A stretch of DNA of 64,000 nucleotides from Tyto alba. Its lineage: Eukaryota; Chordata; Aves; Strigiformes; Tytonidae. Positions 45,870 through 56,300 of the stretch are shown one piece after another. Below the pieces are notes generated by a model. The model searched no databases. It was not told where the DNA came from and saw only the letters and a program-made list of their open reading frames with translations. A program made the translations under genes and the position numbers. The stretch covers positions 4,216,001 through 4,280,000 of the forward strand of contig NW_024881322.1 in NCBI RefSeq assembly GCF_018691265.1, given 5' to 3'. The stretch's first letter is position 1. Each line of letters opens with the position of its first letter.

Positions 45870-45945
45870 TCCCATGAGAAATCAAAAGCCTCAGTGAAGT
45901 GAATGACAAAATCCCCGCTGACTTTGGGGGAGACTGGGTCAAGCA
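45870..45945. repeat. Possible ancient amniote interspersed repeat fragment
   Basis: The words TCAGTGAAGTGAATGACAAA, ATCCCCGCTGACTTTGGGGG and GACTGGGTCAAGC resemble a common reptile and bird repeat. In that repeat GAAGTCAATGG..AAACTCCCATTGACTTCAATGGGA is followed by GCAGGATCAAGC. I recall the pattern but not a reliable family name. It is heavily diverged. Confidence 0.35.
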
Positions 45946-46622
45946 GAGGTGCTGTCCACACAGGTGTCCACATGCTCAGTCGATTCGACCTCTTGTATCA
46001 GACTCAGCACGTTCTTGGTGATTTATTCCAGCTGTAATAGTCCCAGGGTTACTCCAGTGAAGTCTGACCTTCCCAAACCCCACCACGTGAACGTGGCCTG
46101 CCTCAGCTGTCACACTTTCCATGGTGGGAAGGAACCTTCCTCTGGTAAAGCTGCAGGTGCTTGCTACCTGTCAGGTTTTTCTGGCAGATTGGAAGCCATG
46201 TAGTCACGATAATGATAGTTGCCCTCTGCTTTAGCACGTATATTCTGAGTGGAAGAAATCAAGAGGCCGGGGAGTGTGGGCAGCAAGTGAGGAGGCTTTT
46301 GGGCAGAGAAAAGCTGAGGGTCAGGGAGGGACCCTGAGGGAGAGGGGAAGGTCAGTGTGGGAAGGCGGTGAGAGGACAGCAGAAAAGCGAGGTGGAGGTT
46401 GAAGGAGATTTGAGGTGAGGAGAGGGGCTGAGCGCCGCGGGCGACTGGGAGAGGCAGAGGGGTTAAGTAAATTGACCGGTTGGGGAGGCAAGGACCGCGC
46501 AGCCTGGGGAGAAAGCTGTGAGGGGAAACCACCGGCCGGAGGTGGCAGCAGGGGTGACTGGGACCGGCCCCACAAACCCCCGGCGGGAAGCCCACCCTGA
46601 GGGGACACCGGCGCGCCCGCCG

Positions 46623-46641
46623 ACTACATCCCCCAGCGTGC
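46623..46641 (+). promoter_or_regulatory. ZNF143/THAP11-type ACTACA site
   Basis: ACTACATCCCCCAGCGTGC matches 15 of 19 positions of the canonical ACTACAATTCCCAGCATGC element, including the ACTACA head and the CCCAGC and TGC blocks. Such sites typically sit within about 100 bp of the start sites of housekeeping genes and of many bidirectional promoters. It lies at the left shoulder of the CpG-densest zone. Confidence 0.65.
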
Positions 46642-46660
46642 CTTTCGCGGCGGCCGGCAC

Positions 46661-46672
46661 TGAGCATGCGCA
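46661..46672 (+). promoter_or_regulatory. NRF1-type site
   Basis: TGAGCATGCGCA differs by one base from the palindromic consensus YGCGCAYGCGCR. NRF1 drives nuclear genes with mitochondrial and general cellular roles. Its position 20 bp after the ZNF143-type site and upstream of the presumed first exon fits a core promoter. Confidence 0.65.
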
Positions 46673-46716
46673 GCCGCCGCCGCGCTGCCGGGGCCCGGCG
46701 GGCGAGGGGCCGCCCG

Positions 46717-46732
46717 CCCCCCCCCCCCCCCC
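46717..46732 (+). repeat. Poly(C) run, 16 bases, in promoter
   Basis: Sixteen C residues within a CCCG-rich context lie just downstream of the NRF1-type site. The opposite strand is a G-quadruplex candidate. Tracts like this are common reasons why bird first exons are missing from assemblies, and the run length may be inaccurate. Confidence 0.95.
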
Positions 46733-46749
46733 GGCCCAGCGCTGCCCTC

Positions 46750-46925
46750 CGCCGCCGGCAGCGCGGGGAGGCGGCGCCGGCCCCGCCCCGGCCCCTCGGG
46801 CGACAGCGCCCGCCGGCACCGCCCGCCGCGGGCGGGGAGGCTGTGGGGGAGGCGGTAGGGCCGGGCCGGGCCGGGCCGGGTTGGGTTGAGGGGGCGGTTG
46901 CTGCTGTCGGCGCCGCGGGCGGCAG
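46750..46925 (+). other. Presumed non-coding first exon (5' end approximate)
   Basis: The donor GGGCGGCAG|GTGAGG at 46,925/46,926 is close to consensus and lies about 250 bp downstream of the NRF1-type site. The presumed exon includes a (GGCCG)n run at about 46,859-46,881 followed by GGTTGGGTTGAGGGGGCGG. The start at 46,750 is arbitrary, because CpG-island promoters initiate over a broad zone. I see no convincing start codon followed by a conserved reading frame before the donor, so this is probably 5' UTR. The downstream exons lie outside the window or were not recognisable. Confidence 0.5.
46857..46885 (+). repeat. (GGCCG)n run in presumed 5' UTR
   Basis: Four to five GGCCG units are followed by G-rich sequence. 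In RNA the G-runs could form a quadruplex or a very stable hairpin and affect translation. Repeat copy number may vary. Confidence 0.85.
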
Positions 46926-49182
46926 GTGAGGCGGAGCGGGGCGGGGGCGGCCCGGGCCGGGCACCGGCGGAGGGAGGAGGGGTGGGGGGGCGGCTGCCGC
47001 CTCTTTTCTGAGGGAAAAGTGGTTGGGCGGGGGGGGAGCGGGGCGATGTCTCTGGTGGTCGGCGGCGACTCCACGGTGGGGCGGTGGGGTATTAACCCAC
47101 GGAAAGCCCTCCCCGGGTGGGGCGGAAACCTCTGTTCTCCAAGCTGGGTAGCGAAGGCGGGCCGGGCCGGTAGCAGGGGCCGGCGACGCTGTGAGGGTTA
47201 GCTCTTGTAGGGAGCTGCTTGCACCACAGAAACGCGGCTCAATTAAAACTCTAATAACCTCCCTAGAGGTCAAAGACGCTGCAGTTTTAAAGCCTACCAG
47301 GGCAAGCAAAGATGTAATTATGTGCTCCTGGCGGTTTTCCTTGATGGCTGATTGCCTTGGGAACCCCCCTAGACACCTGTCTTCAGCTTTGAAAGCTTAG
47401 CAGTCCTTGTGAATTTGGCCCCAGTGGATACGGATGCTGAATTTATCGCATCTTCCCCCTTTTAATTATTGTGTGCTGACTAAGCATGGTGGAAAAGTTT
47501 CTCTTGTGTATGGCAGCTCTGGGTGCGTTCCACCTGCATGTTCTGAGGTCAGACTTACCAGGCTGCTTGTGTCCCCTTGCTTCCTTCCAGCCCCTCTCTA
47601 TTAACCCAATGTTTAAATGGGTTATTTAAAATAATGGCTGCTGCTTTGAAAAAAAATGCAGAGGCACACTAATCTAGTGATGAGAATAATGACTGCATCT
47701 GAACAACTGGTAAAGGCAAGGGAACATATTGGTGTTTTCACACCAGTATCATAGTTGGATAACTATTGACAAATGCTGATTTTTATACGGTGACTGCTGA
47801 TTCAGGAGAATATGTTGCCTTTGGTAATAAAACAGTAATGGCTCCTTTTATTAGTGATCTCAAAACACTCGAACTGATAGATTGGCTTGTTAACTCAAGC
47901 CTTGACTTAGTTAACTGACAACCAGAAGAGCTCTTATTCTCTGGGAGGACCTTCTCCCCCAAACAAATCTGACGTATGCTAAACACATCAATCGCAAGAC
48001 AGGGTGTTTGTTTTGCAATATAATCTTCCAAAATGTGATAGATACCAAAAGCATGAACTAGATACAGGAAACCTGCTTTGCAGTCTGCTTTTCTGCAGGA
48101 GTGCATTCTGAACGGTTTATGATTGCAAGGTGGCAATTTTACTTGGAGTCTCAATTTCGTGTTTTAATTAGCTGTCATCAAAGTGGGAGTTCATCCTCTA
48201 ATACTTGTGAAACATGCCATGAACATTCGTTCTAGGTTCCTGGTTAATGTTTTGGGACTAATTACCTAGAGCCCATTCTCTATTAAGCGACATACAAAAT
48301 GGATTGACTATATGGAAGTCTTTCTCCAGTTAAATTTCCAATCTCCTGAGTTGCATCTCACTGTGAACTTACCAAGGTTTGCTTCAACCATCTGAAAACT
48401 GGGTATTCTTATTCCCCTTATTCTCACCCCCTTCTCTTAAATGTTGCTTTGAAGTCTTTGGTAAGTGCTGTTGGTTTAAGCAGTTCCCTATGACAGCAGT
48501 CCACATTCAGTTACTAGTCCCCAGAGTTTTTAATAGATTTGTATCTGGCCTGTGCTCTAACCCACCAAGGTGTTCAGGAGGTGTTTTAAAACATAGAGGC
48601 TTAGAGATCCTCCACTAGTAAAACTATAATTTTATTCAAATAAACAACGCCATAGATGACTTCTCTCAGCAGAAGGAACCTGCTTTCTATTTAAAATGGC
48701 TTTTCCAACCGAAGCGTATCTAGGCTGTGAAGGAATGGATTTTTCTAGGAAGTAGTGGGAGGCAGGAAGAATCATGGAAAAGAAGGTGGTGCAAAGTAGA
48801 GCTTTAATCCACAGATCGAGAACCAGAGCAGAGATTCTCAGCTGTACAGACAAAATTTAGCCTTCTCACACTGTGGGACAGTAATTTCTTTGGTTGTTAT
48901 CCAAGATGGCTGCAGAATTCAGTTTTGTGGTTCAGATTGAGGGATAAAATGTGTCTGTGGGTCCATAGAGCTCAGGGAGGAGTGGGTTAGGAAGGGTAAG
49001 TGGAGTTCTGGGGAAATTGGGTGACACCCTGTTTTGTTGGCTGCCTTTCTGGGGAAGTCAGTGGCTATTCCCAAGGACTTTGCACAGTCGGCACAGAGCA
49101 CTGGAAGAGGGTTAGTATCAGTCAGTGGTTTTGCTGTGCTGGATGGATGTGTGACATGGGACCATCTTCCTTATCCTTTTAG

Positions 49183-49310
49183 GTCTTCACCCCTTTACTT
49201 CACCTTCTGTGGTAGGGCGTGTTCCCTCCTCCATCAGCACGCCGCCTGCTCCGACACTGTTCTGCCTTCTTCCTCCTGCAACTGTCTCTCCCTGTCCTGG
49301 AAGTGAACTG
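49183..49310 (+). other. Exon-like segment in the presumed intron
   Basis: The pyrimidine-rich acceptor TTCCTTATCCTTTTAG ends at 49,182 and the donor GAACTG|GTAGGTGTG follows. The frame with codons starting at 49,185 is open for 42 codons (phase 1 in, phase 0 out). It encodes a serine-, threonine- and proline-rich peptide containing SSISTPPAPTLFCLLPPATV. GC content is locally higher than in the intron around it. A second forward frame and a minus frame are also nearly open, so composition alone could explain this. No homologue is recognised. Confidence 0.2.
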
Positions 49311-52300
49311 GTAGGTGTGAAGTGCTGGAAGAAAGTAGATTTCTTACTTTGTTCTCCAAGTACCCAGGCTGGGCCTGGTGGCACAGGCAGTGGAAAGGCA
49401 GCTGCTCACATTTGGTCATGCTAGACAGCCCTCGGCTCTGCCTGCGTGTGGAGCAAGCTGTGAGTGGGACATTGAACTCAGCGTGGTGGAATTTAAACTG
49501 CGAGTTTTCAAAGCCAATTACTGGACGCAGTCTGTGTCTGACAAGCTTCAGTTTCATTAGCTGCCTCCCAGGAGTACTGAGCTGTGTGGCTCACCTTTGC
49601 AGAGATCAGATTCTCTTTTGTGATGTTATTAGGTGTTTTTAAAAATAGCTTCATCAGTTTACTTTAAAAGAGCTGGTCTGCTCTGATAACAGTGCCTGCT
49701 GGTGCTTTTCAGATAAGGAACTTGTCACTTTTCCTGCTGTCATGCATAGAGCTTCTGCCCTATTTAAAAAACAGCTTAAAAAAAAGACTACAAAATAACC
49801 ACCAGTCTTGTGTAAAGATTTTTGTATTTGGTTTAGGAACAGCTGAACGCTCCTTATTTAACTGCTTTGGACAGTATTGGTTTATGAAGAAGATAGGATC
49901 GAACTAACTGCAGAGTTGAAGGTAATAACTTCACAGACCTGTGTCTTGAGGAAATCTCGATGATAAGATCTCTTATGTGACAAAATGACAGCAGGCCAAA
50001 GATCTCTTTCTTTTTTGTTTCAGTTCCAATTAGAAGTTCATTAGCTTTTAAAAGGATCTGAAGTGCTACATTGTGCATGTGCGTGTATAATCTATATGGT
50101 GATGGGAAGCAGCCAGATGAAATAGTATAAAACCAGTTTAAATCTCTTTTGAGGGTCTGAAAAGTAGTTGTGTGCTGGTGCACACCAGGAGTATCACAGG
50201 GAAACTGCAGTTGCATGGCATACCTAGTAATTCATTCTATAATGGTGTATGCAGGAACAGTGTTCTCACTTACTAATTTCTTTCATGTTTTGTGAGCAAA
50301 TGGCATTTTTTTTAAAAGGTCTATTAATTCTGTGAGAATTTGATAATGGCTAATTGCTGGGGGATCAGAAGAGAGTAGCAGTCAAAGTGAGGCTCCCAAC
50401 TTCTCTGCTCCCAAAAGAGTGGCAGCCCTCTGCAGCCTCATTTGTAAGCTACTCTCCCCTTAGAAACCCTTGCTTGAGAATGTTCACTGGTGTCCTCAGC
50501 AAAATTGGGAACTTGTTGATCGCTCTTGATTGACTGAACTGTGCTCCATGAATCAGTCACTATTACAGAAAAAAAAGAGCCGGGGAGATTGTGGCATATA
50601 GTAGGACCCAGTGCACTGTGAATTTTCATAGGAAAGCCCTTTACTCTTGCCCTTGTTCCCTCATTCTCACTTGATTCTGGGTTCCTTTCCTTTTCCCTTT
50701 CCCTGTTTCTTTCTCTTTCACCATGCCTTTGGCTTACGTCTATTCATGTACTTTAAGCACCTGCCTAAATGTTTGCAGCATAGGACATAAGTTCCTATTT
50801 GCACTGTAACATCAAAGGATCACATTTCAAAATTACAACTTTTCCTTTGAACAAGAAGAAAAAAAAGGATCCTGGTTGCTATGGTGATAAGCGCTACAGA
50901 AATTCCTATAAATAAAGTAAACAGCTGATTCTTGGACTTTGATTTGCAGTATTTTTGCTTTTCTAATGAGATATAATTAAATATAAAAATGGGAGGTGAC
51001 ATTTTGCCAATTTTATTAAATACATATTATTTGTATGCCTTCTGTTTTACAGTATTTCAGCTTAGAACAATTAAATAGTAAGTTGTTTATTTTTCTCTCT
51101 GTAGAAGGTTGATGTTTTGAAAAATCATAGTCTAGTATTTATAGAAAAACTTCTAGATGCCAAAAGGCACTCCACTAAAAAGGTGCTGTCCATTTTAAGT
51201 TTAATCAGAACATACATTTTGAGCTAAATGCCTGTTTTTCTTATCTCTGGCAGACCGTTGTGTGCTGTCACAACATTTAAGTTCCAGTCAAAAGTGTCTG
51301 TAAATGTAATTATGTTCCTCTGCAGCATTGGAAACTGGTACACAGCACCAAAACTTGAAAATGTCACTGACTTTTTATGTAAAATGACAAAGACAGAGTG
51401 AAAAATTGGATATTCCTTGTTGGTTTGAGGAGGAGAGGAGAATTGACTTTCTTGTAAGCCTTTTGTTCTGGGATCTGTGATGTAAAAGTAGCTTCCTCTC
51501 TGTGTTAAAGGTGATAACTGTAAAATAGATTGGATGGAGACAATAAACTGCTTCTTCAGAAGTCAGCAAGTAACAATCAACCATTGCTAAAAAAGCTCTT
51601 TTCGTTAGTAATCTCTGGAGCTCAGTCCACTCACTTGCAGTTTCTGAAGCACAACTGCTGCCCAGTTCCCCACCAGTGCACTGGGAGTATTCCCCCTCAC
51701 CGGTGTTTCTCAATCAGGAAATGGGTGTACTTTGTTTAACAGCAAAGGACAGTTTGCAATGGAAGGAAAATAGGTATTTATAATATACCAAAATACTCTT
51801 TTGTTAAAGTCTCAGTGTAGTTTCTTGGTGGAAACTGATTTTGCCACAGTGGCCCAAAGAGAGGTGTCTTCAGTCCTAAACCGTGGAGTGCAGCTTGTGC
51901 ACTGGCAGGGAGTAGATCTGCTTTCTACCACAGTCACAGCTTTGTATTTGAAGAAGCTCTCAGATTTCCAAAGAACTTGGAAGCACTATCCTGTCCTGTT
52001 AAATGTTTGGTAAATTAACACCATGTTATTCACTGTCTTCGTTCCCTCTGTGCATTCAGATTCATATCTGCTTGCTTTACCAATTTAAAATATATTTGAC
52101 TAAAAACCTTTTACTTCAGAGCATGTGTAATTGGGAGGACAAGGATAGATGGTATTGGTATTTTTTTCCAGTTACACATGATTACTTTTCAGAATAAAAC
52201 ATGTACATCTGCACACAGCTATTGAAGGTAGGAGCAGAACAGGAGCAAGGCATGGTGTCCCTGAAGGTCTCGCTTGAGCAGTGATAGCCTGCCCAGGTTT

Positions 52301-53162
52301 GATTTATGTTTCACAGGCCTGTCACTTTTGTCCCAGCTGAGCTGCTGCTGTGGCCAGGCTGGTGACGCTCACTTGAAGTGCAGTGACAGCTTCAGTGTTT
52401 CCCTGGCAGTGAATTAACCCCCAGAGCTGCCTCTGAACCTGGTTCTTCGTGCCATGGGACTGCGCTGACCTCCCAGAGGGTGGCACAGAGTCCTGACCCT
52501 GGGCCTGCCTCAGCACTGTGTTTTGTGGGGGCTTGAGGCCAGAATCAGGAGTCGGTTGTGCTCCCATCCTGCTGGAAGGTGGTTTGAGGTTTGCATGTAT
52601 CAAGGGCAGTTTTACCTGCATCGAGGTTAGATGTGGACAGCCAGTGTTTGACCTGCAGGGCTCAGCTGCCTTCACAGGTTTTTGTGATTGATAGAGGCCA
52701 AGGCAATCCAAGGCCTGTTCCAAAAGGGCCATTGCAAAGGCTGATGAGGTTTGTAGGCAGCTTGAATCCAAACAGACTTCGTGATGCCTGAAGGAGTAAC
52801 AGGGAGATGGGAAGGCTGGCAAACAGGGAGTCTTGAAAGTGTTCCAAGTTCACAGCTACTCCCAGGGCTAACTGCTTGGATTTGGTGTACTTGGAGACCA
52901 TGTTGATGCTGGAGTAGGACCAGACTCCAGAGTCATTGAGAGAGTTTTCTCAGTTGGGAAATGCCATTATTGCTAGTACATACTGCTTTTTAATGGACTG
53001 ATATCTTTATTTAGAAGCCTTTTTTTTAGGGTAGGAGGATGAAATACACATATTGCTATTAAGGTGAGGAAATGAGGGAGAGCTATTGTGTGTTGCCTTT
53101 GCTGGCATGGATAGGACAAAGGGTGAAACAGTGCATATACCAGATATTGTTGTTTGTTGTTG

Positions 53163-53235
53163 TTTTTTTTTTTTTTTTTTCTTCAGAGTTCTGCTTTTCT
53201 GTGTATTTTTTTTTTTTCTTTTTTTTTTTTTTTTT
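53163..53235 (+). repeat. Poly(T) cluster
   Basis: Three T runs (18, 12 and 17 bases) are separated by short TTCTTCAG..TGTGTA and CT interruptions. The cluster is low-complexity sequence consistent with the T-rich transcribed strand of an intron. Confidence 0.95.
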
Positions 53236-53599
53236 AATGGATGGATATGATCCAGGACCATCTGGTGGAATTTGCCATTGTCACATCTAGCTTTTCTGAT
53301 GTATTGCCTGTCAAGTTATATTGTATGTTCAGATGAGTTTCTCATATGATGTGCTGACAACTACTGACAGCCCTGAGATGGGAAGTTGGAAGCTGGGGGG
53401 AAAGAAGAGAGGGGCAGAGTTAGCATTAAAAATGTAATCTTGATTATTCTTGATTGGTGGGATTTCATTTCTGGTACCTATGGTTGACTTTTTCAGTAAA
53501 GAAAGGTGAGTGAGCTTTAGGTGCACTTAGATGCACTCGGTTTAAGGTCCTGTAATTAAACTTGGAAGGTTTGTAGTCCACTCCTAGTTTTGTCACTGA

Positions 53600-53616
53600 T
53601 TTTTTTTTTTTTTTTT
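53600..53616 (+). repeat. Poly(T) run, 17 bases
   Basis: Homopolymer T tract followed by CCTCTTTAAT. It has the look of a polypyrimidine tract, but no AG acceptor with an open downstream frame follows. Confidence 0.95.
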
Positions 53617-55090
53617 CCTCTTTAATACTGAGTTCTCACTTAATCTTTCTCTATCCTTAACTGTCCATCTGTGGACACTCTCACACTTACTTAAATTGCA
53701 GCCTTTCTTTCCTCCTTTACTCCTCAATACTTCCCCAGTCCCCCCTTAGAAAGGAGATCTTACCACCAGGTATCCTAATAATTGTACTGTCCCACTATTC
53801 TAATCCTAATTCTGTAGTAAAATGAGCTAAGATTTTTGGCAAATTAGTATTAACCTTTGCAGACAGATCATGTATATGAAAGCAATAAGCAACTCTGAAA
53901 TAACTACAGTAATTCTTTTCTTGCTGGTTTAATACCCAAATAATTAAAGCAGATTTTTTTTTGATGTAGAGGTCCATAGTGCAATTGCATTTCCTCACAC
54001 ATTGAGAAAGATAATGCTGTACTTTGTAATCTGGAATCCAAACAAGCTATAAACAGTTCCGTTTTGTTCTCCATTTTTTCTGCCATAATTTGAAGCCCTG
54101 AGTAGCAATTAGTCTGGTGACAAGATAAATTTCACAACTTGTTATCATTCTTCATTTTTTAATTGGCCAGATCAGTAAAGAAGTGATTTGTGTTTGAACT
54201 TTAAAGGTTCTTAGTTTACGTAGTACTGGTAGAAAGCATAGTACAGGTACTTATGAATGAGTTGGAAGGAAGCCTGTTTGTAAACAGAGATGGAATTGCA
54301 CTGCAGAGACACATCCAGGTGTGGTTCTGAACACAGACTCTCCTCCCTCTCCCTCTCAAAGCCGTGGTGCTTATACTGGGCTTCCTGCTTGTTAGATCCT
54401 GCCTAAATATTGATGAAATTGGAAAGCACCCTTGGAAAGGAAAAAAACTTTCTTCCGCGGGGGTTTGAAGCTGAAGATGGCAGTCCCCAAGCTCAGGGGA
54501 CTCTTGCTGCAGTTTGATAAGGAAGAAACTGGAATTTACTTGCCTCTACTTACTCCTGTGTCTCCTTGGTGCTGCTTCCTGGCCTGAGGACTGTGAGCAC
54601 CCTTCTGTAGCTGTAGGGAGATACCATGCTAAGCTGACCAGGCCAGTAGAGCTTGAATATAGGAAAAAGTAACCACTGTTTTATGTTCTGATTTTTTGCA
54701 GTTCCATACTTGAGTATCAGATAAGGAGACTTGGAAATGATCCAGCTACTATGCTGTTGTAGGGGAGGGATTGGGGTACGCGAGGGTCGGTGTGAGGGTA
54801 CAGCAACTCTCCATGGTGGTGGTGCATTGTGTTGGGTGGAACACTGTTCTCATACTGATCATCATCGGCTCAGCTGTTGTCAGAAGTGGACTTTGGAGGA
54901 AACCCCATAGATGGAATATGGCCAGATTCTCTGCCTGTAACATGTTTGATAGCACTGCAGGGAGGAGAGGCTGGTCTTCAGCCCTTAAACACATTAAATT
55001 AACTCTGAGTGAGCTTACTGGGAAAAGGGTAATGAAGCAGGTCAGAAAGGAGTGTGTGTGCTCAAGCACATGCAGTGGGTTTAATACTCC

Positions 55091-55170
55091 AGGCGGCATT
55101 CCTGCAGGCACGTGGCGGGGGAGCAGCCGGGTCATGGAGCACGCTGCGCTGTTCGTTAAACGTATCGCAG
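55091..55170. promoter_or_regulatory. Isolated CpG cluster in intron
   Basis: About nine CpGs occur in 80 bp, in an otherwise CpG-poor AT-rich stretch of many kilobases. The cluster includes CACGTGGCGGGG, containing a CACGTG E-box with an overlapping GC-box-like word. Such retained CpGs suggest a hypomethylated regulatory element such as an intronic enhancer or alternative promoter. There is no direct evidence of transcription. Confidence 0.3.
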
Positions 55171-56254
55171 TCCACAGATGCAGCCAAAATCACTTGTCCA
55201 GGCATAAAAGATAGTCAGTTAGGAAGGAGAGCAATCCCATCGGGAGAGACTGATGAGAGGAGCTGGATGCAGCCTAGCATAATGCTGGCTGTGTAGGGCA
55301 TGGACTAGCCAGCACCCTCTCAGGTGTTGCCTGAGTCCATTGCAGCAAAAATTTCAGCTTCTGATAGTGGAGACTGATGAAGATCTTGACACATCTATTC
55401 TGTTGTTTCAGGTAGAGGCGGCTGCTGAATGGATCTGCAGTGTGACTGACGTGCTGTGCTTCATCTTTATTTCATGTGATGAGGAGGTGGGAGGGTGGAG
55501 ATCACTTGAAGTGCCTGGCTAGAGACAGAGCGTAATTTATCAGTGTTCATTTGTCTGGAGGGATACACAGCCCATATATAATTTAGAAACGTGTTAAAAA
55601 ATATAGGGAGCTGTTGTCTTTCAAAATCAGTGAGCACTCAAGTGTGTTGGTTTAAAATCTTGTTTCTGTGACACATAAATGCACTGCTATGCATTTTGTA
55701 TTTATAGTGTGTGTGCAGTATAAGTGATATGTCTAAAATGAACCAAGAAAATGTGTATAAATAGTACTGATAAAACTAAGCCCTTCATAAACTCAGTAAT
55801 GTGTATTTTCCGTATTTAGGCTGAAATATGTGGAACTGCACATGGATTTATGCTAGTCAGTTCTTCTGAGATCATATTTAATATAGATGTTCTTTCTTTT
55901 CATATGTGACCTGCAAATATTTTATGTTTGTTTGTTTCTATTGCAGTAAGTATCCTTTCCCCCACTTTTTTTTTTCTTTTCTCTTTGAGTCTTTTTCCCC
56001 TTTTTCTGATTCAAGCCTGGTGATGATATGCTATAGCTAAATTATCGGAGGGGGGAAAAGGGATATCAGTGTCTTCCACCTTGCTATTGAGAAATCTATA
56101 TTTTTGTTTTCTGCAGTGTACTGAGAGCAAGAGAAACAAGCAGGGTGTTGCCATCCTTTATCACAAGCAGAATGATAAATTACATACCCTGGAAAGTTTA
56201 AAGATGTATGAGAATGGAAATCCTTGGCCCACAAGGATGTGTGGTTAAAAGTGC

Positions 56255-56300
56255 CGATACAGCCAGGAGTTAAGCATGTGCTTATATCTAAGCAGAAGCG
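56255..56300 (+). repeat. Possible ancient amniote repeat fragment
   Basis: CAGGAGTTAAGCATGTGCTT followed by ATATCTAAGCAGAAGC resembles the CACTTAAGCATGTGCTTAAATTTAAGCA phrase that recurs in bird, turtle and crocodile repeats. It is short and diverged, and I do not recall a reliable family name. Confidence 0.35.

Larger units (their letters stand above)
46430..47190 (+). promoter_or_regulatory. CpG-island promoter
   Basis: CpG density and GC content rise sharply above everything else in the window, peaking at 46,590-47,060. The island contains a ZNF143-type and an NRF1-type motif about 40 bp apart, GC-box-like GGGGCGG words and no obvious TATA box. This matches a dispersed-initiation, broadly expressed promoter. 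A consensus splice donor at 46,926 and T/G-rich sequence downstream argue for transcription to the right. A divergent transcript to the left is possible, since such motif pairs are common at bidirectional promoters, but I see no matching donor on the minus strand. The gene itself cannot be named from this window. Confidence 0.9.

Noticed and set aside
46164..47309. 381-codon minus-strand ORF across the CpG island
   Set aside because: GC-rich DNA is poor in stop codons. The product is low-complexity Pro/Arg/Ala, frames on both strands are open in the same place, and there is no recognisable domain.
48906..48947. AAGATGGCTGCAG start-like context with a 13-codon ORF
   Set aside because: Good Kozak and YY1-like word, but the frame ends at TAA after 13 codons and no GT donor precedes the stop.
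52322..52822. 166-codon minus-strand ORF
   Set aside because: It runs antisense to the presumed intron, has no recognisable family, and frames of this length are expected by chance in 64 kb.
53485..53512. Nine-base microexon (TTTTTCAG|TAAAGAAAG|GTGAGT)
   Set aside because: Good signals, but nine bases starting with TAA have little support without transcript data.
55930..55956. TTCTATTGCAGTAAGTATCC as a ratchet splice site
   Set aside because: The acceptor AG and the donor GTAAGT share the same G. Splicing at AG would destroy the donor, so it cannot act as a recursive site.
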